Made by a program: the position numbers and the translations under genes
Notes under the pieces: generated by a model
What the model was told of the DNA's origin: nothing
The model's input: the letters and a program-made list of their open reading frames with translations, nothing else
Database searches by the model: none
From: Pseudomonadota bacterium
GTDB taxonomy: Bacteria > Pseudomonadota > Alphaproteobacteria > Rhizobiales > Pleomorphomonadaceae
Assembly (NCBI GenBank): GCA_023436885.1
Contig: JAEZHI010000027.1
Location: 1 to 55,722 of the forward strand
Direction of reading: 5' to 3'
Length of the DNA: 55,722 nucleotides
Shown: piece after piece, positions 25,062 to 32,109 of the stretch
How positions within the stretch are numbered: the first letter of the stretch is position 1
Layout of the letters: each line of letters begins with the position of its first letter

Positions 25062-26315
25062 ATGGTGCAACTGAGTTCGGATGCTTTCGCCTTCGGGGGC
25101 GATCTGATGCCGGTCGAGGAAGCGCTCGAACTGGTCGCCGCCAGGATTCCGTCGGTGAGCGAGACCGAAACCGTCGGTCTGGTCGATGCCGACGGCCGTT
25201 ATCTGACGGCCGATGTAAGTGCTCCCATCGACTTGCCGGTGTTCGACAACTCAGCGGTCGACGGCTACGCCGTGGCCCATGCCGATCTGCTGGCCAGCGG
25301 ACCGACGGTGTTACCGGTCAGCGCCAGGGTCACGGCCGGCGAAGCCGCCCCGGGGGCGATTGCCGCAAAGACCGCCGTGCGCATCTTCACCGGCGCTCCG
25401 ATGCCGCCCGGAACCGACACCGTGTTCATGCAGGAAGATGTCGTGCTCGACGATGACGGGCGCGTCGAGCTGCCGCCGGGTCTCCGGCATGGCGCCAACC
25501 GACGGCCGAGAGGCGAAGACATCGCCGCCGGAAGCGTGGCGGCGTCGGCCGGAAGGCGGCTGGAGCCGCGCGATATAGCCCTTCTCGCCGCGCTGGGCAT
25601 CACGTCCGTGAGTGTGCGTCGGCGTCCGCGCGTCGCCGTGTTCTCGACAGGCAACGAGTTGCGCGATCCGGGGCAGCCGCTTGGCGCGGCGGCGATCTAC
25701 GATTCCAATCGCTTCTCGCTGCAGGTGATGCTGAAGCGGGCAGGCTGTGAGGTGTCCGATCTCGGCATCCTGCCCGACAATCGCGATACCACGGCAACCC
25801 GTCTCGAAGCGGCGAGCCGGGCACACGATCTCATCGTCACCTCGGGTGGCGTATCGACAGGCGAGGAAGATCACGTCCGCGCCGCGATCGCTGCCAGCGG
25901 CTCCATGGTGTTCTGGCGGCTCGGGATCAAGCCGGGGCGTCCGCTCGCCATGGGCATCATCAACGGAACGCCGCTGATCGGTCTGCCGGGCAATCCCGTC
26001 GCCGTCTTCGTCACTTTCGCCCATGTGCTGCGACCGTTGGTGGTTGCGCTCTCCGGGGGCAAGCCATCACCGCTTCCGGCCATGACGGTGAGCGCCGACT
26101 TTGACTATCGGAAGAAGGCAGGGCGACGCGAATATGTCCGGGTGTCGCTCGAACAGCGTGACAACGGGATCGTGGCGCACAAGTACCCCGTCGACGGTGC
26201 CGGCGTTCTGACGTCGCTGACCCGGACGGACGGGATGATCGAGCTTCCCGAGGCCTGCACGGATGTCAGGCGCGGCGATCTGGTCTCCTTTTTTGCCTAC
26301 AGCCAGCTCATCTGA
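25062..26315 (+). CDS. moeA: Molybdopterin molybdenumtransferase MoeA (W/Mo insertion)
   Basis: MoeA inserts the oxyanion into adenylated pterin. All the usual motifs are present in 417 residues: PVFDNSAVDGYAV (about 60-72), IFTGAPMPPGTDTVFMQED (about 109-127), FSTGNELRDPG, YDSN, TSGGVSTGEEDHV, IKPGRPLAMG and LPGNPVAVFVTF, then the C-terminal beta-barrel. It lies 18 bases after the CCG-domain gene and ends just before the fusion regulator. It is the most canonical of three MoeA relatives here and the most likely to be catalytically active. Tungsten specificity is inferred from context only. Confidence 0.93.
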   Translation: MVQLSSDAFAFGGDLMPVEEALELVAARIPSVSETETVGLVDADGRYLTADVSAPIDLPVFDNSAVDGYAVAHADLLASGPTVLPVSARVTAGEAAPGAIAAKTAVRIFTGAPMPPGTDTVFMQEDVVLDDDGRVELPPGLRHGANRRPRGEDIAAGSVAASAGRRLEPRDIALLAALGITSVSVRRRPRVAVFSTGNELRDPGQPLGAAAIYDSNRFSLQVMLKRAGCEVSDLGILPDNRDTTATRLEAASRAHDLIVTSGGVSTGEEDHVRAAIAASGSMVFWRLGIKPGRPLAMGIINGTPLIGLPGNPVAVFVTFAHVLRPLVVALSGGKPSPLPAMTVSADFDYRKKAGRREYVRVSLEQRDNGIVAHKYPVDGAGVLTSLTRTDGMIELPEACTDVRRGDLVSFFAYSQLI

Positions 26316-26377
26316 CGGGTGCCCATGAACCAGCCCGATCAGCTCCGTTGCCACAGTCCATCTAGAGGTTGGTCGAG

Positions 26378-28114
26378 ATGAATCTTCCAATCAGAAGCGA
26401 TGCCCTGGAGTGTTCGTCGCCTTTCAGTGAGCCGACCGGATGCGGACGCTGCCATCCGCCGGTGCGGCAACACCATCAGGCGGCTGGTCGATGCGTGAGA
26501 TCCCGTGATGGCGACATCCTGGCCGTACGATCGCGTTTCCTGTCCACGGGCACGGTGCCAGAGGGAGTTCCGTCGCCGCTGGTCCGGTCCTGGCAGCGCA
26601 GCAGTCAGTTCGGCTTTGCTTCGCCGACCCTTGGCAAGCAGCGCGACCGGCTCGCGGAAGCGGGGCTCAGGTCACTCAAGGAGCGAAACAACGATCTCAT
26701 CCTGTCGGCCGCCGATGAAATGGCGCTGCTGGGGCAGGAATTGAGCGCGCAAGGCGGCGTCGTCATCCTGACTGATCCCTCGGGCATCGTGCTTGCCCGC
26801 CAAGGCGACGGCGCCTTTTCCATCGAGGCGGATCGGCTAGGGCTGAATGAAGGGTTCGACTGGTCCGAGGAGGCAATCGGCACCAATGCCATCGGTACGG
26901 TGGCGCTGGAGAGAACGGCGCTGACCATCAGCGGCGCCGAGCATCTCTACTGCCTCAACACATCGATCAACTGCTCGGCGGTTCCGATCATCGATCCTTC
27001 TGGTGCGCTGGCTGGCGTGCTGGACGTTTCAACGTCACTGGCCATCGGTCACGACTATCTGCTGTCCTTGCTGCGGCGCTCGGCTCTGGAAATAGAACGA
27101 CGCCTGTTTGAGCAGCGCTTTCCCCGCCACCTTAAGCTGCGCTTCCATTCGAGCGAGTATCTTTTCGGCGGTATCCGGGACGGGCTGCTTGCCTTCGACG
27201 ACGATCGTCTGGTCGGCGCCAACCGGGCGGCGCTGGAGCTGACGGGGCACGACTGGCCCATGGTGGGCCGGGTGCGGTTCGATGAGCTGTTCACGACCGG
27301 ATACGAGGCGGTCGAGCGCATGGCGGCGAGTGGCCAAAGCAATCTTCGCGCGATCGATGGCCGGGCGTTCTTTGCCCGCCTGCAGCAGCCAGCCCGATTG
27401 GCCAAGGCAGCTCTTCCGTCTATCGGGTCGCAGGGGCGGCCCGCTGCGGAGGAGGCTGACCCCGGGAGCGAAACCCGTCCTCATCTCCTCCTCGAGCGGA
27501 TAAGGGAACGGGGCGGCCTGAGATTTCGCAAGATGAAGGCCGGCCAGCTCCTTTACGGCGCCAATCTGACGGATGCATGCGGGGAGGCCATCTTGGTCTT
27601 CGCTTCGGGCCGCTATCGCTGTTTTGCCTCGCACGAGGGGCGGGAGCTGACCCTGTTCAAGCTTGGCTGCGGCGATGCCATCCCTCTCGGCGCCGATCTT
27701 GCGGTCGAGGTCTGTGCCGACGGTGAGGTCGCCGTCATTCCGAGGACGTCTTTCCAACGACTGCTCAAGACCTATCCCGAGTTCGGCAGTTGCGTGATGC
27801 CGGTCATCGAGCGGCTGCTGGGTCAGTCCCTGGCGATGGTTGGCGACATGGCGTTCCGCAGCGTTCGCCATCGGGTCATTCGGCATATCTGCTCGATCGC
27901 CGACCACGAGGGGCGCCAGACGCAGACGGGTGTCGTCATCGAGGCCGCGCCGAGCGGAGACGAGCTCGCCACGGCGATCGGGGCTGCCCGTCAGTCTGTG
28001 TCGACTGTCCTTGCCGAGCTCATCCGTTCGGGCGAGATGCATCGTCCGGCGCCTCGGACCTTGATCATACCGAATATCGACCGTCTCCGCGTGGAGCTTG
28101 AAGGCTCGGCCTGA
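26378..28114 (+). CDS. GAF-PAS-CRP fusion transcriptional regulator
   Basis: A 578-residue regulator with an unusual build. The N-terminal half is that of AcoR-type activators: SPLVRSWQRSSQFGF, then a GAF domain (about 105-235) with FDWSEEAIGTNAIGTVALERTALTISGAEHLYCLNTSINCSAVPIIDPSGALAGVLDVS, and a PAS domain (about 255-330; LFGGIRDGLLAFDDDRLVGANRAALELTG). The AAA+ sigma-54 and Fis parts are missing; instead there is a CRP-type cyclic-nucleotide-binding-like domain (about 375-490; LRFRKMKAGQLLYGANLTD, RELTLFKLGCGDAIPLG) and a CRP winged helix (RVIRHICSIADHEG...GDELATAIGAARQSVSTVLAELIRSG). The start is ATG 26378 behind AGAGG. It is encoded between moeA and tupBCA and probably controls the island. 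Confidence 0.85.
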   Translation: MNLPIRSDALECSSPFSEPTGCGRCHPPVRQHHQAAGRCVRSRDGDILAVRSRFLSTGTVPEGVPSPLVRSWQRSSQFGFASPTLGKQRDRLAEAGLRSLKERNNDLILSAADEMALLGQELSAQGGVVILTDPSGIVLARQGDGAFSIEADRLGLNEGFDWSEEAIGTNAIGTVALERTALTISGAEHLYCLNTSINCSAVPIIDPSGALAGVLDVSTSLAIGHDYLLSLLRRSALEIERRLFEQRFPRHLKLRFHSSEYLFGGIRDGLLAFDDDRLVGANRAALELTGHDWPMVGRVRFDELFTTGYEAVERMAASGQSNLRAIDGRAFFARLQQPARLAKAALPSIGSQGRPAAEEADPGSETRPHLLLERIRERGGLRFRKMKAGQLLYGANLTDACGEAILVFASGRYRCFASHEGRELTLFKLGCGDAIPLGADLAVEVCADGEVAVIPRTSFQRLLKTYPEFGSCVMPVIERLLGQSLAMVGDMAFRSVRHRVIRHICSIADHEGRQTQTGVVIEAAPSGDELATAIGAARQSVSTVLAELIRSGEMHRPAPRTLIIPNIDRLRVELEGSA

Positions 28115-28223
28115 TCTTCGCGATCGCCTACTTGCCGCGTTAGGGTAGCCGAGCGTCTTGAGCGCATTGCCACGAGCCAAGCTCGCTATCCCGGTGCCTA
28201 GTGAGAAACCGTACAGCCCGAAA

Positions 28224-28248
28224 ACTGTCGCCTAAGTGACAGTCTTTT
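28224..28248 (+). terminator. Stem-loop with T-run after the fusion regulator gene
   Basis: ACTGTC (28224-28229) and GACAGT (28238-28243) form a 6-bp stem with an 8-base loop, followed by CTTTTCC and preceded by AAA. It lies about 110 bases after the regulator stop and could end that transcript. Confidence 0.5.
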
Positions 28249-28593
28249 CCCCAGCGCCAATGTAGCCAGAGTCAATCGGTTCAGTGGCCCGTTGGGCGGA
28301 GCGCTGCCAGTCGCAGCGGGTTGGAGTCTCCCAAATGTCGCTGAAACCGTCATGACGGTTTGCGAGCTTTGGCGACGAGGTGCTCGGCAATGGCCAGACG
28401 ACGTCCTGAAACCTGATCGGCTTCGCATCTGCGGTCTTTCCAAGACCAAAGGCGAATTTAACAAGTTATGCAGGGTCTCTGCGGGCTGTCCGAAGGTCGA
28501 TGTTCCAAAAGCTGCAGACGATGCGCAGAAAGATTGGGAGGATCGCCAAAGGTTCAAAACCAAGGGCGACCGTAATACTACGTGGAAACCGGT
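28249..28593. promoter_or_regulatory. Upstream region of tupBCA
   Basis: This stretch separates the regulator transcript from the tungstate importer. Its main feature is the perfect 18-bp palindrome at 28344-28361. A 105-codon frame (28292-28609) runs into tupB but lacks a ribosome binding site and any family resemblance, so it was not accepted. GCAG-GGTCT-CTGC near 28464 is a minor dyad. No clear -35/-10 pair was identified. Confidence 0.4.
28344..28361. promoter_or_regulatory. 18-bp perfect palindrome, candidate operator for tupBCA
   Basis: AAACCGTCATGACGGTTT reads the same on both strands with no mismatch. It lies 233 bases before the tupB start and 229 after the stop of the GAF-PAS-CRP regulator. 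CRP-type proteins bind dyads of about this size, though the sequence is not the E. coli CRP or FNR consensus. Confidence 0.5.
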
Positions 28594-29304
28594 ATGCAGC
28601 AGGACGTGACGCTTACTTCTTCGCTTCTGCAGCTTCTCGCCGGAAATGGCGGGCCTTTTCTAAGTATTATCCTCCTTTCACTTGAAGTCACGATTACCGC
28701 GGTGACGTGTGCGGGTCTCGTCGGCCTGCCGCTCGGCGCCGGTCTGGCCCTGGTCCGCTTTCGTGGCCGGACGCTGGTCATCGTACTGGTCAATACGCTG
28801 ATGGGTTTTCCGCCGGTTGTCGCGGGGCTCGCGATCTTCCTGCTTCTGTCGCGGTCCGGTCCGCTCGGCAGCCTGGGCCTCTTGTTCACGCCCAAGGCCA
28901 TGATGATCGCACAGTTCGTCCTGGTGCTGCCGATCATCGTCGCGCTGACCCGCCAGACGATCGAGGATCTCTGGGTCGAATATCAGGATCATCTGACTTC
29001 GCTCGGAGCGGGACGATTGAGTTCCATTCCCACGCTGCTGTGGGATGCCCGCTTCTCCTTGGTCACGACAATGCTGGCCGGGCTCGGGCGCGCCAGTGCC
29101 GAAGTCGGCGCAATCCTGATCGTTGGCGGCAACATCGCCGGTTTCACGCGCACCATGACCACCTCGATCGCGCTTGAAACGTCGAAGGGCGACCTGCCGC
29201 TGGCCATGGCGTTGGGCGTTGTCCTCATGAGCCTCACCCTGGCCATCAACGGCTTGGCGTTTGGCATATCGCGCGTTGGCGCGCGCTTTTCCGGGAAAAG
29301 CTGA
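28594..29304 (+). CDS. tupB: Tungstate ABC transporter permease TupB
   Basis: A 236-residue inner-membrane permease of the tungstate importer. Several hydrophobic segments are present (FLSIILLSLEVTITAVTCAGLVGLPLGAGLAL, LVIVLVNTLMGFPPVVAGLAIFLLLS, MMIAQFVLVLPIIVALT). The EAA-type coupling loop lies in GRASAEVGAILIVGGNIAGFTRTMTTSIALETSKGDLPLAMALGVVL, which is typical of TupB. The start ATG 28594 is preferred; a GTG lies four codons earlier. Its stop overlaps the tupC start by one base. Confidence 0.92.
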   Translation: MQQDVTLTSSLLQLLAGNGGPFLSIILLSLEVTITAVTCAGLVGLPLGAGLALVRFRGRTLVIVLVNTLMGFPPVVAGLAIFLLLSRSGPLGSLGLLFTPKAMMIAQFVLVLPIIVALTRQTIEDLWVEYQDHLTSLGAGRLSSIPTLLWDARFSLVTTMLAGLGRASAEVGAILIVGGNIAGFTRTMTTSIALETSKGDLPLAMALGVVLMSLTLAINGLAFGISRVGARFSGKS

Positions 29305-30032
29305 TGCGCGATGCGACTTCCCTGCTGCCCCTGACAGTGCACGATCTTCGGCTCGAAATCGACGGGCGGCTTCTCCTCGACATACCGAGCGCCCGCATCC
29401 AGAACCGGCGGCGCACCGTCATTCTCGGTCCCAACGGGGCCGGAAAGTCGCTGTTCCTCAAGGTTTGTCACGGGTTGATCCAACCCACCTCGGGCAGCGT
29501 CGACTTCACCTTCCCAGCGTCCGCCTCAGAGATCCGGCGCAAGCAGGCGATGGTCTTCCAGAAGCCGGTGATGCTGCGCCGGTCGGTTCGCGCCAACTTC
29601 ACGCATGCGCTCGCCATGGCCGGCGTCGGTTGGCGTCTGCGGCGGCGCATTGCGGATGAAGCCATGACACAGTTTGGGCTTTCCGATCTCGCCGACAGTC
29701 CGGCCCGGGTGTTGTCGGGCGGCGAGCAGCAGCGGCTTGCCATTGCCCGGGCCGCCAGCCTCAGCCCGGATCTGTTGTTCCTCGACGAGCCGACATCGTC
29801 GCTCGACCCGACGGCCAGCCGGCAGATCGAGGACATGCTGGACGTGCTGCACGAGCGCGGCGTCACGCTTGTGCTGACCACGCACGACCTTGGTCTCGCG
29901 CGGCGCTTCGCCGACATGATCTTCTTCTTTCACAACGGTCGGATCGTCGAGGAAAACGACGCCGAACGCTTCTTCACATCACCCAAGAGCGCTGAAGCGC
30001 AGGCTTTTCTGGAACATCGCCTGTTCTGGTGA
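29304..30032 (+). CDS. tupC: Tungstate ABC transporter ATPase TupC
   Basis: A 242-residue ATPase energising tungstate import. Walker A GPNGAGKSLF (about 42-51), Q-loop MVFQKPVMLRRSVRANF, signature LSGGEQQRLAIARA, Walker B LLFLDEPTSSLDP and the switch His in TTHDLGLARR are all intact. No C-terminal molybdate-type regulatory (TOBE) domain is present, in line with TupC rather than ModC. It starts within the tupB stop and is followed by tupA after 38 bases. Confidence 0.92.
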   Translation: MRDATSLLPLTVHDLRLEIDGRLLLDIPSARIQNRRRTVILGPNGAGKSLFLKVCHGLIQPTSGSVDFTFPASASEIRRKQAMVFQKPVMLRRSVRANFTHALAMAGVGWRLRRRIADEAMTQFGLSDLADSPARVLSGGEQQRLAIARAASLSPDLLFLDEPTSSLDPTASRQIEDMLDVLHERGVTLVLTTHDLGLARRFADMIFFFHNGRIVEENDAERFFTSPKSAEAQAFLEHRLFW

Positions 30033-30070
30033 AGCTGCGGCAAGGTGCTTTCAAACTGGAGGAATCTCAA

Positions 30071-30907
30071 ATGCTGCGTCGTACTTTCGTCACCGCTGCG
30101 GCGTCCGTTCTGGTCGCCATCGGCATGCTGTCATCGGCTGAGGCCGAGGACCGGTTCATCACTGTCGCCTCCACGACCTCGACCCAGGACTCCGGGCTGT
30201 TCAACGTTCTCCTGCCGGCCTTCACGGCCAAGACCGGCATCACCGTGAAAGTGATCGCCCAGGGAACCGGACAGGCGCTCGATACGGCGCGCCGGGGGGA
30301 TGCCGACGTTGTCTTCGTCCATGCCAAGGCGCAGGAGCTGAAGTTCCTGGCCGATGGCTTCGGCGTGAAGCGCTACCCGGTGATGTACAACGACTTTGTC
30401 GTCGTCGGTCCCAAGAGCGACCCGGCCGGGATCAGCGGCAGCAAGGACGTCGCTGCCGCCTTCAAGACGATCGCGGACAAGAAGGAGCCCTTCGTCTCCC
30501 GCGGCGACAAGTCCGGCACCAATACAGCCGAGCTGAACCTCTGGAAGGTGTCGGGCGTCGACCTTCAGGCAGTCCGGGGCGACTGGTATCGCGAGATCGG
30601 GCAGGGCATGGGCGCCACGCTCAATACGGCGAATGCCATGGCGGCCTACACGCTGTCCGATCGCGGCACCTGGATCGCCTTCGCCAACAAGGGCGATCTC
30701 GGCATCGTCGTCGAGGGCGACAAGAAGCTGTTCAATCAGTACGGCGTCATGCTGGTCAACCCGGCGAAGATCCCCACCGTCAAGGTCAACGACGGTCAGG
30801 CGTTCATCGACTGGCTCGTGTCGCCCGAAGGGCAGGCGGTGATCGCGGGATATCGCATCGGCGACCAGCAGCTGTTCTTCCCCAATGCCAACGATCCGAA
30901 TGCCTGA
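30071..30907 (+). CDS. tupA: Tungstate-binding periplasmic protein TupA
   Basis: A 278-residue periplasmic binding protein that delivers tungstate to TupBC. The start is ATG 30071 behind a strong TGGAGGAAT (30057-30065). The signal peptide is MLRRTFVTAAASVLVAIGMLSSAEA with cleavage before EDRF. The mature start ITVASTTSTQDSGLFNVLLPAFTAKTGITVKVIAQGTGQALDTARRGDADVVFVHA holds the TTSTQDSG oxyanion motif diagnostic for TupA. YNDFVVVGPKSDPAGI and SRGDKSGTNTAELNLWK are further family signs. The motif distinguishes it from molybdate-binding ModA. Confidence 0.95.
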   Translation: MLRRTFVTAAASVLVAIGMLSSAEAEDRFITVASTTSTQDSGLFNVLLPAFTAKTGITVKVIAQGTGQALDTARRGDADVVFVHAKAQELKFLADGFGVKRYPVMYNDFVVVGPKSDPAGISGSKDVAAAFKTIADKKEPFVSRGDKSGTNTAELNLWKVSGVDLQAVRGDWYREIGQGMGATLNTANAMAAYTLSDRGTWIAFANKGDLGIVVEGDKKLFNQYGVMLVNPAKIPTVKVNDGQAFIDWLVSPEGQAVIAGYRIGDQQLFFPNANDPNA

Positions 30908-30914
30908 CGGGCAT

Positions 30915-30932
30915 CCCCGTCGGCGGACGGGG
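30915..30932 (+). terminator. Small hairpin after tupA
   Basis: CCCCGT (30915-30920) and ACGGGG (30927-30932) form a 6-bp GC stem with a 6-base loop directly after the tupA stop. No T-run follows, so it may act as an mRNA-stabilising 3' structure for tupA rather than a full terminator. Confidence 0.35.
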
Positions 30933-30949
30933 CAATGTGAAGGGGCCCG

Positions 30950-32095
30950 ATGATGGACCGGACATCGCCTGTTCGCCGTGTTGCTCTCGAAACCGCTTGG
31001 ACCTGGCTCGACAGTCAGGCCCTGGCGCCGCCAGAGGTGGCGGCGCCGGTCAGTATAGAGCTGGTTGGCCGAGTTCTTGCCCGCGATGTGCTGAGCGCCA
31101 CGGATCTCCCGGCGGACACCCTGACGGTGATCGATGGCTTCGCCGTTCGTGCCGACGATATCCTTGGCGCCAGCGACTACAATCTCATTCGGCTCTGCCT
31201 CGGTGGGACGGCATCGGCCGGTAGCGCTGTCGCTGTCGTGGCTGGTGGACCAATTCCGGCAGGGTTCGACACGGTTTTGCCCGTCGACTGCGTCGAGCGC
31301 AGCGGTGGGGCGATCGACGTCGCCACGGCAGTGCCGCGTGGCAACGGTGTAGCGCGGGCAGGCCAGGCCGTGGCCCGCGGAAACCGTCTTCTTTCGGCCG
31401 GTTCATGTCTTTCTGCGGCGGATGTCATGCTGCTCTCAGAAGCGCGTTGCGACGAGGTGGTGCTGAGCGGGAAACCTCGGGTCGCGCTTGCGTCCTTCGG
31501 CAGCAAGGCTGGAGCCGATATCTCGGCTGCGACGCTCGCCCACCTGATGGAGCGCGACGGTGCTGCCGTCAGCGCCCGTCCCACGACGGGCGGGCAACTG
31601 GAGCCGTGTCCCGAGGCTGATCTCGTTGTCGTCGTGGGTCGGAGTGGCTGGGGGCAGGACGATGTCGCCGAAGCCATGATCAGCCGGCACGGCGCCCTCG
31701 CTCACCATGGACTTGCCCTCCGTCCCTGCGGCAGCGTCGGCTTCGGCCATCTGGCGGGCGTTCCACTAGTGCTGCTGCCCGGAGATCCGCTCTCCGCCTG
31801 GGTCGCCTACGAGCTCCTCGTCGCGCGCCTGTTGCGGCGCTGGAGCTGCAAGCCTTCTCTTCTCGCCTTCGGCAGTGAACGCTGCGTGCTGAGCCGCAAG
31901 ATCGCGTCGCCAGTGGGTACGGCGGACTGGGTGCCACTTGTCTGCGAGGCCGATGGACGGGTGACGCCGGCTCCCATTCCTGCGGCATCTCCCTTGTCGG
32001 TCATTGGCCGAGCGCATGCCTTTGCGCTGATTCCCGCCGCCTCGGAAGGCGTGGCGGCGGGTGACGCCATCACCGTCCATCCACTCAAGAGCTGA
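30950..32095 (+). CDS. Degenerate MoeA-like protein
   Basis: A 381-residue MoeA relative that starts at ATG 30950 behind GAAGGGG. The fold can be followed (LTVIDGFAVRADD for the DNSAxDGYA motif, GGPIPAGFDTVLPVDCVE, VPLVLLPGDPLSAWVAYELLVARLL), but most active-site motifs are altered. ASFGSKAG replaces STGDEL, VGRSGWGQDDV replaces SGGxSxGxxD, and the KPG loop reads LRPCGSVGFG. The middle of the protein is also shorter. It is therefore probably not a metal-inserting enzyme by itself and may form a hetero-oligomer with the MoeA-PBP protein encoded directly downstream (14 bases apart). This role is inference. Confidence 0.75.
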   Translation: MMDRTSPVRRVALETAWTWLDSQALAPPEVAAPVSIELVGRVLARDVLSATDLPADTLTVIDGFAVRADDILGASDYNLIRLCLGGTASAGSAVAVVAGGPIPAGFDTVLPVDCVERSGGAIDVATAVPRGNGVARAGQAVARGNRLLSAGSCLSAADVMLLSEARCDEVVLSGKPRVALASFGSKAGADISAATLAHLMERDGAAVSARPTTGGQLEPCPEADLVVVVGRSGWGQDDVAEAMISRHGALAHHGLALRPCGSVGFGHLAGVPLVLLPGDPLSAWVAYELLVARLLRRWSCKPSLLAFGSERCVLSRKIASPVGTADWVPLVCEADGRVTPAPIPAASPLSVIGRAHAFALIPAASEGVAAGDAITVHPLKS

Positions 32096-32109
32096 ACGAG
32101 GACCGATCG

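Noticed and set aside
28292..28609. 105-codon frame upstream of tupB
   Set aside because: It runs over a palindrome and into tupB, lacks a ribosome binding site and shows no domain.
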